Positions 31,627 through 43,560 of a stretch of DNA of 64,000 bases are shown one piece after another; position 1 is the stretch's first letter; each line of letters opens with the position of its first letter. A program made the translations under genes and the position numbers. The stretch is from positions 1,329,501 to 1,393,500 of the forward strand of contig JAQPZY010001689.1 of the NCBI GenBank assembly GCA_029931535.1, in the 5' to 3' direction. A model generated the notes under the pieces. The model saw only the letters and a program-made list of their open reading frames with translations. It had not been told where the DNA came from and searched no databases. This stretch comes from Margaritifera margaritifera (taxonomy: Eukaryota > Mollusca > Bivalvia > Unionida > Margaritiferidae).

Positions 31627-32885
31627 CAGGGCTGAGCAAATTTTGTTTTCATCCACTTGTCCAGGACAAGTGGTTTCAGAAAATTCACTTGTCTCACCTT
31701 ACTTTTCACTTGTCCCACCTTACTTTTCACTAGTCCCAAAATGGTAATCATTTGCCAAGATTTGATGAGATGTATGTACTTAATCCATTGAAAGAACAAA
31801 TGAAATAATATACAACATGATTATTTCTCTAAAAGAATAAAAATTTTCTAAAACATTGGTTGATATACGTTTGGCTACTTCAGGTACATGTATATATGTT
31901 TTAGCTGCTGGATTTGAAAAAATGTCCATGTAAATGTATGCCACCTGCACCAGCACTAAGCCAGCAGTTGATAGCTGTGTCTGGTTTAAAGTCCTCAAGC
32001 TCTGGTCCATTTGGTGAAATGTTCATTAGAATTTTTAAACTCTTGGTTTAAGGAATTCTCACACTCAGTAGCAGTCTTACGTTTTATCCCTTCACTTTCA
32101 CAAGAATTTTCCTTCTTCGAATCGTCCTTATTACCTTCCTTGTGAAAATAATTTAGCAAACTCATTTTATCCACATAGTAAATATCAGTGTGCTTGACAA
32201 CTACTTCTAAAGTGATCATAACAAACATTTTCTATTTTAAATACGAACAGAGACAGCTCATTAATTAGCATAATTGTTTTGCTTCAAAAGCAATATTGCA
32301 CGTGAAAGTTGGTCATCTGTATAATCAATTAAAAATGAAAGAATCATTACTGTCATTTAATCAGTTCATAAAGGAAACCAAAACTCATGTCGGTAAAGTA
32401 CCTTTCATTAATTTAATTATGCTGACTCGCTGGATTAAAATCAGAGTGAGCCGCTTGTGAGGATCTGGCTTGAGTAAACACAGTGCAACAAAGCCGCTTA
32501 AAACAATGCTAATTAATCATACCTGCTTTGTTTTGTTTGACGTGTTTTGATTTGCTGATAACGTTGACGCTTATCCCAATATGCAGTCAAGCGGTAATAG
32601 AACGTGCACATATGCGATAGTTATCACTGACCACCTGTAGGTGTTATACAGGATGTAAATGTATACATGGAGATCAGTAGAATCAAGTATTCAGTACACC
32701 CGGAGGGCATGAATTTCCAAATAAAGGTAGATATAGTGATTAAAGCACGAAAATAAGGACTTGCCCTACATTTTTAAAATAGGAAAAAAGCACTTGTCCC
32801 GGACTAGCGACTAAAAAAAGTTTACTTGCCCAACTTCGAAATTGATTTGTCTGGGATGTCGGACTTTGGGATTTGCTCAGCCCTG
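31627..32885 (-). mobile_element. 1.26-kb TIR transposon nested in the foldback element, hAT-like
   Basis: Perfect 14-bp terminal inverted repeats, CAGGGCTGAGCAAA at 31627-31640 and TTTGCTCAGCCCTG at 32872-32885, are flanked by AAGGG on both sides (31622-31626 and 32886-32890). A related copy of the host sequence near 31060-31080 shows the empty site, AATAAAGGGTATGAAAC, which supports a 5-bp duplication. CACTTGTCCCACC-type motifs repeat near the left end. A 5-bp duplication fits the hAT5-type subgroup, by inference. The copy is internally deleted and carries only an N-terminal coding remnant. Confidence 0.75.
31780..32228 (-). pseudogene. Transposase N-terminus remnant of the nested element
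   Basis: The minus strand reads MSLLNYFHKEGNKDDSKKEN, then SCESEGIKRKT. A short MSLxxFF-like start followed by a charged Lys/Ser-rich stretch is usual for hAT transposases related to ZNF862/KIAA1586-type proteins. No zinc-finger or catalytic block follows; the frame ends at 31995, and a second short frame (32010-31780) has no recognised motif. Confidence 0.45.
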
Positions 32886-33127
32886 AAGGGACACAAAACG
32901 ATAGTAACAAAATTCTCTAAATCATAAGTATGGCATTCTATAGATCATAAATATGTCAGATAATTAGATTACAGATTTGTATCATTTTTATATTATATGT
33001 TAAACATTTCACAAAAATGCAGTATGAACAGAAGTGTCTTATCCATAGAAATATGTTTAATTCATATTTAGATGCCATTTAGCATGCCAGCAATTTGATT
33101 AACATTTAACAAGAATATGTAGATATT

Positions 33128-33163
33128 ATTATTATTATTATTATTATTGTTGTTGTTGTTGAT
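33128..33163. repeat. (ATT)n and (GTT)n microsatellite
   Basis: A run of ATT units passes directly into GTT units. Confidence 0.93.
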
Positions 33164-33435
33164 GTTGAAAATAAAGATAATTCCTAAATATAAGTGTAAA
33201 TGTCTGATAAACATATAAATCATTATTAAGATTTTTTATTTTAAAATCTGATTAAATTTCTTAATTTTGAAATTATGATAACAAAATTTCAGCTATTATT
33301 ATACAATATTATTTCTATTTTTATTTTTATTCATCATTGATCTGGAAAACAAAGCATTGTCATCTGAATATTTTAATTCTTATTTTAATTATTACTTATT
33401 CTCCATGCATATGTATACGGTTCTTTCTGTCTTCC

Positions 33436-33438
<3 letters not shown>

Positions 33439-33473
<35 letters not shown>
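33439..33473. repeat. (AAT)n microsatellite
   Basis: About 12 AAT units at the inner edge of the right foldback arm. Confidence 0.95.
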
Positions 33474-33474
<1 letters not shown>

Positions 33475-34016
33475 TCTAAATTACTTGCTATTTTAATTGT
33501 ACTTAATTTTGATTTTTACAAAAATGTTATAAAGCCATTTTCATTCAGAATTAATTTTTTTGGGAATGTGTGGCATATAATTAACAAAGAAATAATAAAG
33601 TCTATATTCTACATACATTACATTTTTATGATTCAGAAAATGTTGTCACTGTAGTTTCGTTCCATTTATTTTAATTTCACTGGTTACAGTGGTTGGTATC
33701 TTGCATGTTGTATACAGTATAAAGGTACCAACTTTTATTTTTACCTTTGCGAGTATCCGTGTCGCAACCATGCACCTTATGATGTGTATTAGGATGTCAT
33801 TGTACTATAAATAGGATTTCTTTAACATTGCACTCGCCATTAACAACTTTATTTTTTCAAATTAAAAAGTTTGTGCAGACAGAACAAGGTTTGGTTTGAA
33901 ATTTGTAAGGTTTAAAGGGATTAAGTAATCCTCAGCTAGATAGTAACTGTGCCAGGTAAATACATTCGATGACCGGAGGTGGTGTACAATTCATAATGAG
34001 ATGAGTCCAGACTATA

Positions 34017-34588
34017 GTCTAAGATGAAAATATATTTCATCGTTATCCTGCATTTTTATTGATGTGAAAATAGGTACAGGTTAGGTTTTTTTTTTTTTTA
34101 TCTAGCTATTACTGCTGTATCATGCACTTAGTTGCATCCTTAAATAGCATGGAAAGATTAGAGTTGCAATTTATTTTTCCCTGTAAAAGTTATATTATGT
34201 TGTCATTGTGAGAGTCCTAAAAGGTTAAGAGTGCCCCTATAGGCTTTCTGTTGTTTTAATTTTACACAACTTTTGACATGTGAATTTCTACCCTACACTG
34301 TTCTATATCCCAAATGTACAAGTTGCTAGAACTTGTAGTTTGATCCCAGTTGGTCTTGTTTTGGGGAAATAAAATGTAATTAAACTCAATGTATTGACAT
34401 GGAGAAGGCATGCTTCAAGTAAGAATTCAATTACAAACCAGAGTATTGACTAATTTTGTGACTCCTTATCTGATAATTCTGAAAGCTCCATCCCTGTCAC
34501 TCTAAGAGTTCAATCACAAGTCAGAGTATTGACTAATATTATGACTTCTTTATATAATATTTCTGAAACTCAATCCCTGTCACTGCAG
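34017..34588. other. Intron F-G, right end
   Basis: No element recognised. Two phrases, CAATTACAAACCAGAGTATTGACTAAT (cut here for length: AACCAGAGTATTGACTAAT) and AAGTCAGAGTATTGACTAAT, each followed by a similar TCTGAAA...ATCCCTGTCACT, show a 65-75-bp duplication at about 34428-34585; its second copy supplies the branch and acceptor region of exon G (CACTGCAG). Confidence 0.6.
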
Positions 34589-34767
34589 ATCAGTGTTGGC
34601 TGGAGGAGCTTAAGATGGTGATGTTGAATGTGTCCAGTGTGGAGTGGAAGCAGGTCATACCACTGCGGGAGGATATAAGCCTGTTACAGTTCTCTCCCCT
34701 TGCGGAGGCCCACTCATCCATTGACTTCAACATTAAAATGTCTGGTCGGCTTACAGATATGCAAGAG
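34589..34767 (+). CDS. SMG5: SMG5 exon G
   Basis: The acceptor is CTGTCACTGCAG. Two bases complete Asp with exon F. The frame reads QCWLEELKMVMLNVSSVEWK, then QVIPLREDISLLQFSPLAEA, then HSSIDFNIKMSG and RLTDMQE. The block LPLREDxxLxxFxPLxxAHxxxxF corresponds to the region LLPEDMALRNLPPLRAAHRRF of human SMG5 as I recall it, in the right place between the SSQS block and the CCLRxFG block. The donor is GAG|GTTGGT at 34768, weak at +3 and +4 but required for phase 0 into exon H. The exon is 179 nt long. Confidence 0.9.
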
Positions 34768-35582
34768 GTTGGTGTTTCAGATTAGTCATACAGTTTAGTT
34801 TTTTTTCACACAACAACTGTATTGTAGCCTAAACATATTGGAATAAAATATCACACAACTTGGACATCATGCAGTACTGCAATAGTACTGGTCCATAACT
34901 ATAACCCATTGTATCTTATCAGAAATGTTATTTTCACTATGGATCTGTTAACATTTATGATCTGAAGGAATTAATAAATGACAAGTATTTGCTTTCTATA
35001 TATGTAATTCATTGTTTGGTTTGGAAGGAAGGAAACTTCAGAAGAAAAAAAATGAGTTAAAGGGGGGTTGGGTTGGGGTTGTAGAAGTAGGTCATGTAAT
35101 CTATTTAAAGCAGGAATATTCTTTTCATATTGAGTGGGTGTGAGATAACTTTAAGGTGAAACAATTTTCACCTTGTCATTGTTGAAGATAATGGATTTCT
35201 AGGATTAAGGAAATCCCAAAATCTTGAAATATCAATTCATGGATTGGATCACCTCTCAAAGAGAATAATCAAAAAGTTCATGAAGCCTAAATGGACTTTT
35301 GGTATGATGCAGTTAATGCAGTGCACATTTCCAGGTCCCCCTAAACACATGACTGACAGAAAATAGAATTTAGTTTGTTTTTATTCTTTACTTTTAGCAT
35401 GTCACAATGCCTAGAGTGATGCTAATTTGTATTCATGCATTGGCAGGTATTTATACTAGTTTCTAGTGGCACTAGCACCTGTGAGGTTTTCAAAATACGG
35501 AGTTTTTCAAGTGAGGTGTAAAATGCACTTCTAGTTCCATGCTTAAATGCTTTTCTTTTCATTTCAAGAGGCTATAACTTTA
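34768..35582. other. Intron G-H, left end
   Basis: No element or gene supported. A G-run (35058-35080) and ordinary AT-rich sequence. Confidence 0.5.
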
Positions 35583-35817
35583 TTAAAGTACCACACAATA
35601 CACAATAAAGTACTACACAATACACAATACAGTACTACACAATATACAATACAGTACTACACAATACACAATAACTTCATTGAAGTACTACACAATACAC
35701 AATAACTTCATTAAAGTACTACATAATACACAATAACTTCATTAAAGTACTGCACAATAACTTCATTAAAGTACTACACAATACACAATAACTTCATTAA
35801 AGTACCACACAGTACAT
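35583..35817 (+). repeat. About 31-bp minisatellite with shorter units, 8-9 copies
   Basis: Units of AAAGTACTACACAATACACA plus ATAACTTCATT. The first few copies lack the ACTTCATT part, giving shorter steps of about 21 bp. Confidence 0.88.
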
Positions 35818-38800
35818 GTTTTTTTCTTTGCCATTTGATGTTTTTAGGAAAAATCTGCATATTGAAGTACAAGAAGAATTTGTATAGATTTGTTTTCTTC
35901 TATTTTTTATTTTGAAATAACTTGTATGATGACATAGATTGGACAGGTTGGTACTATCACAAATTACCTGCCTTACACATATATTGAATCTTTCATACCC
36001 ATTGATTCACACTTAATTATAGTATTTGTATTAGGAATCAAAGTACAAAGACTTTATTCAATTTCTTGTACATTTTCATCAAAATGGCTGAATACCTTTT
36101 GCAATTACAGTGCATGCATTGTGGATTACGGAAAATCCACATTTCCACGCTGGAAATTAATCCATCTACACTGTTGTCCGTCATAGACCAGATATAGCAG
36201 TCATCGTGGATGTCTGTGTCATGGCATGTAGTGGACGGATTAAGTTTTATTGCCCCAGTTGCAGCATTATAATTATGTAATAGTGGAAATCCACTACATC
36301 ACAGGGAACTTACCTGTTGGTTGAGCTAAAGCAAACAGTGCAGAATGCTCTTTTTGAGTTGTACACAATGCTGTTTAATATTCAAAGACTTGCCCACTAG
36401 AACACGTTCACATACATGTATTGCAAGAGATGAAAGATAAATTCCGAGCAATGAATCATATGAGTATACTTAGAATATAAAATTTTTAATGATACAGTGA
36501 TTTTAATGAGAGAGATAGAAAGAGAGAGATTCCACTTTTAAACAAACAAAATTAAATCACACGTAAGTATAGGCGTAAAAAGAAAGAAGACGTTGAAGCA
36601 ATATGTAACATGATTGCATGGACTATTTTATGCTGTTATTAAAATAAAGAATGCGAGAAATTCTGTGAATTTTTTTTTCTTCACTTTTAAATTGTTTGCT
36701 TAGCATGTTCCCACACAGTGAAGTAAACATATTGCTATCCAAAATACAATATCTAGTCCAGCCTCTGTGTAGTACTTTTGCACCAAATATACAAGTCCAT
36801 GGGACACTTATTCTCAAGAATTTGACCCGTGTTTACCTTTACTGTAGTCTTACTGTTTGTACTCGGACTCTACTAAACACATACACTGCTGTACTTGCCA
36901 GCAGCTCAAACAAATAAACTTATGAATGCTGGTTTGGTCATCTGACGAGTTTAATATTACCAAATTTACAGGTGAAAGTGATGAAAAATCATAGTCACTT
37001 AAATCTTTTCGGTAGGAGGCAAATTTATATGTATTATTTTCAGTTGATTCAGATAAAACTTCATTTGGTACAGTACATTCTCAGTCCACATGACAAATAC
37101 TGCAAAACTGTTCCCAAATATCGATTGAATATAATTTTATTATCAGTTTGGTTACTAACTTGTTACATTTTGACTAGATTATCCTTTTTAAGAAGTTGGC
37201 GTGAATACAAATAAAACATTTGTCGCTATAGAACACATACAAATGCATTTTGAGACAGGGCTTAGCAATTAAGACAGCTGTGTGAACTTACTGAAATTAT
37301 ATCCATCTTTGGGAACCAAAACAAAGTTTAAAGTCACATGAACAAACTATGGACTCCAAAGTAGAATGAAAAGCAATAATATTGCAAGGTTAAATGCCTG
37401 AAGATCTACATGTACACAGCACAGAAAAAAGGGTTGGGCCAGTTAGTAAGTGCTCAAGGGAAAAGAAAGTTTTTTTCCAGTAGTAGTTAATTTCTCTTGG
37501 ATATCCATCATATCATTAGCGACATATTTAAGTTTTTGATGTCCCTAGGCCCATTTGGAAGTGCCACTCATGCACGATAGCAAAGAGGTAAGGGGCAGCA
37601 GGAAGAGAAGGGTTACAAATTGTGAATCTTATTTTTGACAACTGCTTATTAGTGTCGTGTTCACTACATATTTTTATTCACTTCATCGGTTTTTTTAAAT
37701 TAAAAAAGATGCCACCAGAATTTTGCCCTGCTAGGCTTGGGCCTAGTTGGTGTGTGTTGAAATATGTCACTGCATATCATCATCATCTTTTGAAATTGAA
37801 CAGAAGTGCCTACTACTATGCAAACTTAGTTGCAAAATGAATATTTGTGGTAGATACGATTGTATTCACTGTATAATAAACGATCTCTAGTTTTTGTATG
37901 TCAGTTTAATTTTAGCTTCATATAAGTGGAATTTCTTCTTGATCATATTTTTTTTTTATTTTGTTTAATTTGTACTGTTGTACACATAAGCTGAACTCAT
38001 CATATCTATGAATAATGCCTTATTTATACATAGCCCAAAATTGCTAAGAAACATGTTTGCTAATGTTATAAAATCTGTCTCTAATTGCATTGATTGCTAT
38101 TAATTTATGGCTTCATATTTTTAATGGCTTGAAACAGTTATTCCTGGTAGAACTTCTTTATCTACTCTGAACTGGAGGTGGAAGAGCAATTATTTCCTGT
38201 TTATTGTGAACCTTTTATGTGAGTTCTAGGGTCATCATATATATTGTCACCATGATCAGTTTGATTATTGCAGCAATGATGGCTCATTTGACTTTCAATT
38301 TATTACATTTCTGAAGCTTTTTGTTCACTTATGTTAATTACGACCAAGTTGGACTATATACTCAAACTAGAAATAATACGAAAATAAGAAAAGCACAATA
38401 ATAGCAGATTAATAACCCAATTACTAACATAAAGAATTTTTTAAATACAACAAGCGTTGCTAAGCAACAATTTACTTATTTCCTTAATCTAAATAAAGAG
38501 CAGTATCAGAATGTTATTTCTAAATTTTGTCAGTAGACAAATTTCAAAATGAAGATAATTGCAGCACATTAAAATAAATGCATACTCTCTAATGATCTAT
38601 ATCATTTTCTGAGTTAGCGACAAAAGCTATGGGTTATGTCAGTCTCTGTCTCTCTTATGCATTTTTAAAAAAAGAAAGCCTGTAGTGAAGTAGAGCTTTT
38701 GCGAAACATGTCATAGCTGCATGCTGCATGAGATGGATTTCTGTTCTGTGCACTGTATCGAAAGATTAATGTTGAAAGTAACATTTTTATGTAGTTTTCT

Positions 38801-39015
38801 TTATATACTGCTAGGAACCAGTTTTACATGCAAATATCTCAACTTAACCTCATTGTGTTTCTCAGTCTGTATTACAAGTCCAAAATTCATTTTTCACAAA
38901 CTAATATCTTAATAGTTTTGTTGTGTTTGGCTTGTGATAGCCAAAAAATCTACATTCAACAGTTAGTGTTCTTTTGTTGTTTTTTTTAAATTGAAGCACG
39001 ACATTGACCAGTAGC
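35818..39015. other. Intron G-H, long stretch without a gene
   Basis: Mostly AT-rich unique-looking sequence. At 36119-36138, GTGGATTACGGAAAATCCAC is a hairpin, and at 36281-36296 TAGTGGAAATCCACTA is another; they bound about 180 bp and may mark a small element. A GA-rich run lies at 36508-36530. Frames at 36623-37214, 37622-37840 and 38721-38912 have no recognisable domain. Confidence 0.45.
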
Positions 39016-39023
39016 TTCTAGAA

Positions 39024-39130
39024 CAGTGGTTCCCAAACCCCGGGTTGTGACCTAAATGGGGCTGGTACTTCATTTGGGGTCGCAAAAGATGGTATTTAGG
39101 GTCGCAATCAAAAAAGTTTGGGAACCACTG
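39024..39130. mobile_element. 107-bp hAT MITE with palindromic 8-bp target duplication
   Basis: The ends are CAGTGGTTCCCAAAC and its exact complement GTTTGGGAACCACTG. TTCTAGAA flanks both sides (39016-39023 and 39131-39138). The CAGTGGTTC end and the NTCTAGAN target are the well-known pattern of Charlie/Tip100-like hAT elements. The interior holds GGGTCGCAA repeats. The whole thing can fold into a hairpin. Confidence 0.9.
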
Positions 39131-39138
39131 TTCTAGAA

Positions 39139-40784
39139 AGTGTCCTAATGTACATTGTAAATCATTTAAGGCTTCTACTTTTTGCGCTTATTTTGCTGGA
39201 GGGGGGGGGGGGGAGAGGAAGGAGGTAATGGGATATAGCTTGAAAAAAAAACACTTGTATGGATTTTTAGAAGAAAGAAAAGAACAAATTTTTGACATGA
39301 ATAGGAGCCACTAAAACCTTTTTTTAATAATTTAAATGGTTGGTCTCTAATTGGGAAAATAAGTAATTATATGCTCTGTTTTATGTACCACAAGAAACCA
39401 GTTTTACATCATAATATAAGAACTTAATGTCAATGCATTTCTCAGTCCAAATTTGTTTCTCACAAACTTATATCATATTAATTTTAAAGTGTGTGGTTTT
39501 GTGACAACAACATTTTCATTCAACCGTTAATGTTCATTTTGAAACATCGCCACACAACATTAAGCAATAGCTACTAGGAACTGTCCTCACTGACCGTTGT
39601 TGACTCAAGGCAGGAAGCTACAGTAACAGGCATAGTCGTGGACTTCAAAGTAACAATGTCAATCCTTGACCAATGCCTGGTGATAGATTCATGAAAAAAA
39701 GTGGTGGAAAAAGTAGCTTTTTTTTCATTAAAATCACTTTGTTCAGGACATGAATGGCCATTGATAGAGTGCAACAGTCAGTACAGTACACAATTCCATG
39801 CATTGAAAAAATTGTCATACTCTGATAAACAATGCTATTTTCGAAGTTTTTGTTGAATAAACTTGGGAAAGAATTATGGCATACATGTCATAATATCCCA
39901 TGTACTTGGTCATACATGTATGATTTAAATAGTATGGTGTTCGTTTGTAATCTCTTTTAAAGTTTTATCTGCATTACTGCTTTCACTAATTTGATCAGAG
40001 TGGGTCTTGTAATTAGTATGGAAATTAAAGGGAAACTTTGACAAATTAATAACCAGTACAACAAGCACTTTTATGAAATATAATTTATTAAGAAAGAACA
40101 TCAAAGGTACTGTCTTGTGCAGAGCAGTATGTAATTTCTGCCTGTGTATATGATAACAGGTATACATGTAGTCAATCAACAGGAATGTACGTTTCAGCTA
40201 GGCAGTTTGTCTGATGTATGCTCAGCCATGGGGCAGATGTGGGGGGATATTCAAGAAATTTAAAACATGGTATTTTGTATATGTTACACACATTCGTCTG
40301 TGTGTATGCCCAGATACTAAATACTACAAGAAATGTTACTACTGTATAATTTGTACAGATAAAGGCATGAAATTGAGACCTGCCATCATCGGGATTACGG
40401 CATAGTGGTTTCTCCAATCTGTTTAGTGTCTCAACTCACGGAGCAAATGCAATAAAGTCAGATAGGGGTGCCATAAAACCCACTACAGCTGCAATAAAAT
40501 CCATGACAGATTTCCACTAGATTGAGTGAATGAGAAATACAATAAATGAGTGTAAATCTCTACCCTTGTTGGGCTCCATGGCAGGTGGGAGCACAGGTGG
40601 TGAAATAATGATCTTACATCATGGGAAAACCAGTAAAAACTTAACCAGTAGTGTGAAACCTGCTCTCAAAAGCGCCAGGAATAATTCAACCAGCGACTCC
40701 GATGAGGAAACTTGTCAGAGTCTGCGAAATTGGACAAGATTCAATAAATTAATCTAGCTATTATTTTTGTGATAACTAAAGCAG
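39139..40784. other. Intron G-H, between MITE and 45-bp array
   Basis: A G-run at about 39201-39214. The segment 39360-39560 resembles 38800-38960 (CCAGTTTTACAT, CTTAAT/CTTAAC, TTTCTCAGTC, CACAAACT, TTTGTG), an old duplication of about 170 bp separated by the MITE region. Nothing coding is supported. Confidence 0.5.
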
Positions 40785-41312
40785 TTCATGGCTTGACTGG
40801 AGAGGCAATAAGTGTAGAAACACTTTTAGTTCATGGCTTGACTGGAGAGGCAATAAGTGTAGAAACACTTTTAGTTCATGGCTTGACTGGAGAGGCAATA
40901 AGTGTAGAAACACTTTTAGTTCATGGCTTGACTGGAGAGGCAATAAGTGTAGAAACACTTTTAGTTCATGGCTTGACTGGAGAGACAATAAGTGTAGAAA
41001 CACTTAGTTCATGGCTTGACTGGAGAGGCAATAAGTGTAGAAACACTTTTAGTTCATGGCTTGACTGGAGAGGCAATAAGTGTAGAAACACTTTTAGTTC
41101 ATGGCTTGACTGGAGAGGCAATAAGTGTAGAAACACTTTTAGTTCATGGCTTGACTGGAGAGGCAATAAGTGTAGAAACACTTTTAGTTCATGGCTTGAC
41201 TGGAGAGGCAATAAGTGTAGAAACACTTTTAGTTCATGGCTTGACTGGAGAGGCAATAAGTGTTGAAACACTTGACTGGAGAGGCAATAAGTGTAGAAAC
41301 ACTTTTAGTTCA
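40785..41312 (+). repeat. 45-bp minisatellite, about 12 copies
   Basis: The unit is TTCATGGCTTGACTGGAGAG plus GCAATAAGTGTAGAAACACT plus TTTAG. Copies are nearly identical; one lacks three bases and the last ones are shortened. As 45 is divisible by three and most frames lack stops, long frames appear on both strands (VHGLTGEAISVETLL on +). No splice sites or start context support translation. Confidence 0.97.
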
Positions 41313-43269
41313 GGCTGACTACTTGTAGAGTGTTGCTGCAATGCTGCAAAGCTCATTCTGACAATCTACTTTGCTCAAAGTGGTTTGTGACCCACCTACC
41401 CCTATTTTCTTACTGTGTATCTTTCCTTGATATCAACTATTTGATAAATCAATGTCATTTCTGTAATCTGGTAATAAAATATTAGCTATTACATGTGTTT
41501 GTTTTTAACCTTTTGAAAAAAGAATTATCAAGCATCTTATATTTTTTCAGTGCACATGTATCTATAATGTATCTGGTAGCAGTAATTTCCACTCACTGCC
41601 TTAAATCGATATGTTTTGCCAAAAGTAAGGATAGAGAGAAATGAGAAAAAGCATAAGGTATTCAAACACTATTATTACTGAAAATAAAGAAAAAATAATA
41701 AATGTTACTAGTACATGAAAATTAGATTTAATACCTATTAAAATTGATTCTTCATTCAGGTGAAACTATGTGTATTGTTGAAAAATTTAAATTATCATGA
41801 AAGTACAATGAAACCCCGCTATAACATGCTTCATTATAGCATGAATTCAGTTATAGCACAATCATTACATGGCTCCCAAAATTTTGCTATAATTTCACCT
41901 ATTTTGTTGAAGTACTACAATGATTTAGTGCCCGAAAAAACAAGTTTGATTTAATAATTTTGCAGGATGTGTTGTATTCTTGAAGAAAAAAAATATTCTT
42001 ATTTTTGAAAAGATGTTAGCTCCTTAACAAGGTGATAGTTGTTAATCTGATTATTTATTGAACCATCAACAATAAAGCCATTAGGTCTTCTTTGTGTTTG
42101 TCTTCAATGCATCATGTGAACAATTGTTGCTCATTCATGGGTAAACATAGCCAACAAATGTTTACTCTGTTATTTGACTTACTCAACCAAGCACCAAACA
42201 ATGCGGAGGTCCTAAATGTTTCTCACCCGAATTTATAAATCAATTAATTTTCCCACCTGTTTATGGGAAACAATAGACCACCAATGCCTGCTCAATCAAC
42301 GATCATACACACTTGTTGACAGAAGCTCCAAATCACTCATATACACAACCCACTGTAATGGTAAAGTTACATGCATATACACAGCTTCTACTGATGTGGA
42401 CCATTGACTGGAACAGAACCATTTAAATTGTAGGGGTGAAGGGATTTTCAATTATAATCAAACATACAACTCCCTCTGCTGTAGTGCAAAGTCACAGTTA
42501 TAAATAAAATTGTAATTAATATTGGGTTTATTTTATTTATTCTTTTCTTCTGTCTTTTAGAAAATGACTCAATTGTTTTTATGGAGATCACTCTTCACCC
42601 ATGAAATACAGTGGTTTACTCCCATACTGGGTCCAGGCAGTTATACACAACTGTTCCAGTGTTAATCAAAAGTACATTACGAGGTCAATACCTCTGACCT
42701 AGATGCAAGATACAAGAAATTGCACTTAACGTCAGTGGTCTGGTTAAAATACATAAAACACTAGCTCTATATAGCTATTTTACCGACATTGAATTAGAAA
42801 TATATAATTGTATGTATGACTGTTTGTCTCAATATTGTGATTTCGCTGATTCAGTTTTCATTAGAGACTTGTATATCTTTCTGATCATTTTATATATATG
42901 AGATTGTTATGATAATTTAGCAGGGTCAGCAGTGGACCTCAGAAACCTAGAAAACCCTAAAATTTCATTTTGACCTTAGAAACCTAAAAAAAGCCCAAAA
43001 CTGATAGAAACTTAAAACAAAAAACCTGAAAGTTTGAAAAAAGGCTTTTTTGCACACGTTTTTTTGTTAGGCTAGCCTAGCAGTCGAGAAAGCATGCAAA
43101 TTAAAGACATCCGGTCATTTTATTCTAGCATTTATTTGATAGACCCATAATGGCATATCACTGTTGGATTATCAACAGCATTAGGATTGTGTTCGCTTCA
43201 ATCTTTGCACAGTTCAAAGTCTGTTTGCTTCAACCTTTGTTCGGATTAAGATTCTTTTACTAGAAGTTT
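41313..43269. other. Intron G-H, between array and DIRS fragment
   Basis: A segment at about 41805-41890 (AAACCCCGCTATAACATGCT, TTATAGCATGAATTCAGTTA) resembles a common dispersed motif near MITE ends. No gene is supported. A-rich runs lie near 42950-43060. Confidence 0.4.
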
Positions 43270-43560
43270 TTTATGGTGGGTCGACAGAGTAAGGGGCCAT
43301 TGTGTCATGGTCTCCTCTGGCAACATGTCCATCGTAGCATATCTCCAATGTCAAGGAGGCTCACATGCCCCTTCTCTTTGCATGGAGGTGGAACCTCCTT
43401 TGCTGGATGCATCAGAAGGGGTAACCCTCCAAGCCAGCCACAGTTCTTGTAAAGTGCCACATTCTAGAGAAGAAGAATGTATTAGCAGACAGTGTGTCCA
43501 AGTCAGGCAAAAAAGTCCTCACGGAATAGTCTCTTCACCGCTCCGTAACAGAGTATCTTT
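43270..43560 (+). pseudogene. Fragment of the DIRS RNase H region
   Basis: In shifted frames it reads HGLLWQHVHRSI, PFSLHGGGTSF and then an AAGAAGAATGTATTAGCAGA phrase, parallel to 10390-10620 of the DIRS element (CHGLLHHGVQHI, SFSLHGSLQPS, LANSLSRTGK). It ends with the LxDSxSxSGxK region. No other DIRS parts flank it, so it is an isolated, truncated copy. Confidence 0.75.

Larger units (their letters stand above)
30720..34016. mobile_element. 3.3-kb foldback element with inverted arms of about 530 bp
   Basis: The left arm 30720-31247 and right arm 33482-34016 are inverted copies. Shared inverted landmarks are TATAGTCTGGA at the outer ends, CATTATGAATTGTAC, AATTTCAAACCAAACCTTGT, ATACTTGCGAAGGTAAAAAT against its diverged partner, CAACATGCAAGATACCAAC, and GTAGAATATAGACTTTAT. 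Identity by eye is roughly 80-85%. Part of the left arm (about 31100-31240) is repeated directly at 31248-31400. Another degenerate copy at 31505-31626 continues at 32891-33120 and is split by a nested transposon. No transposase is visible between the arms apart from the nested element. Confidence 0.85.

Noticed and set aside
36119..40520. Inverted similarity between about 36120-36300 and 40440-40520
   Set aside because: Only short shared phrases such as ATTTCCACTA; too weak to call an element.
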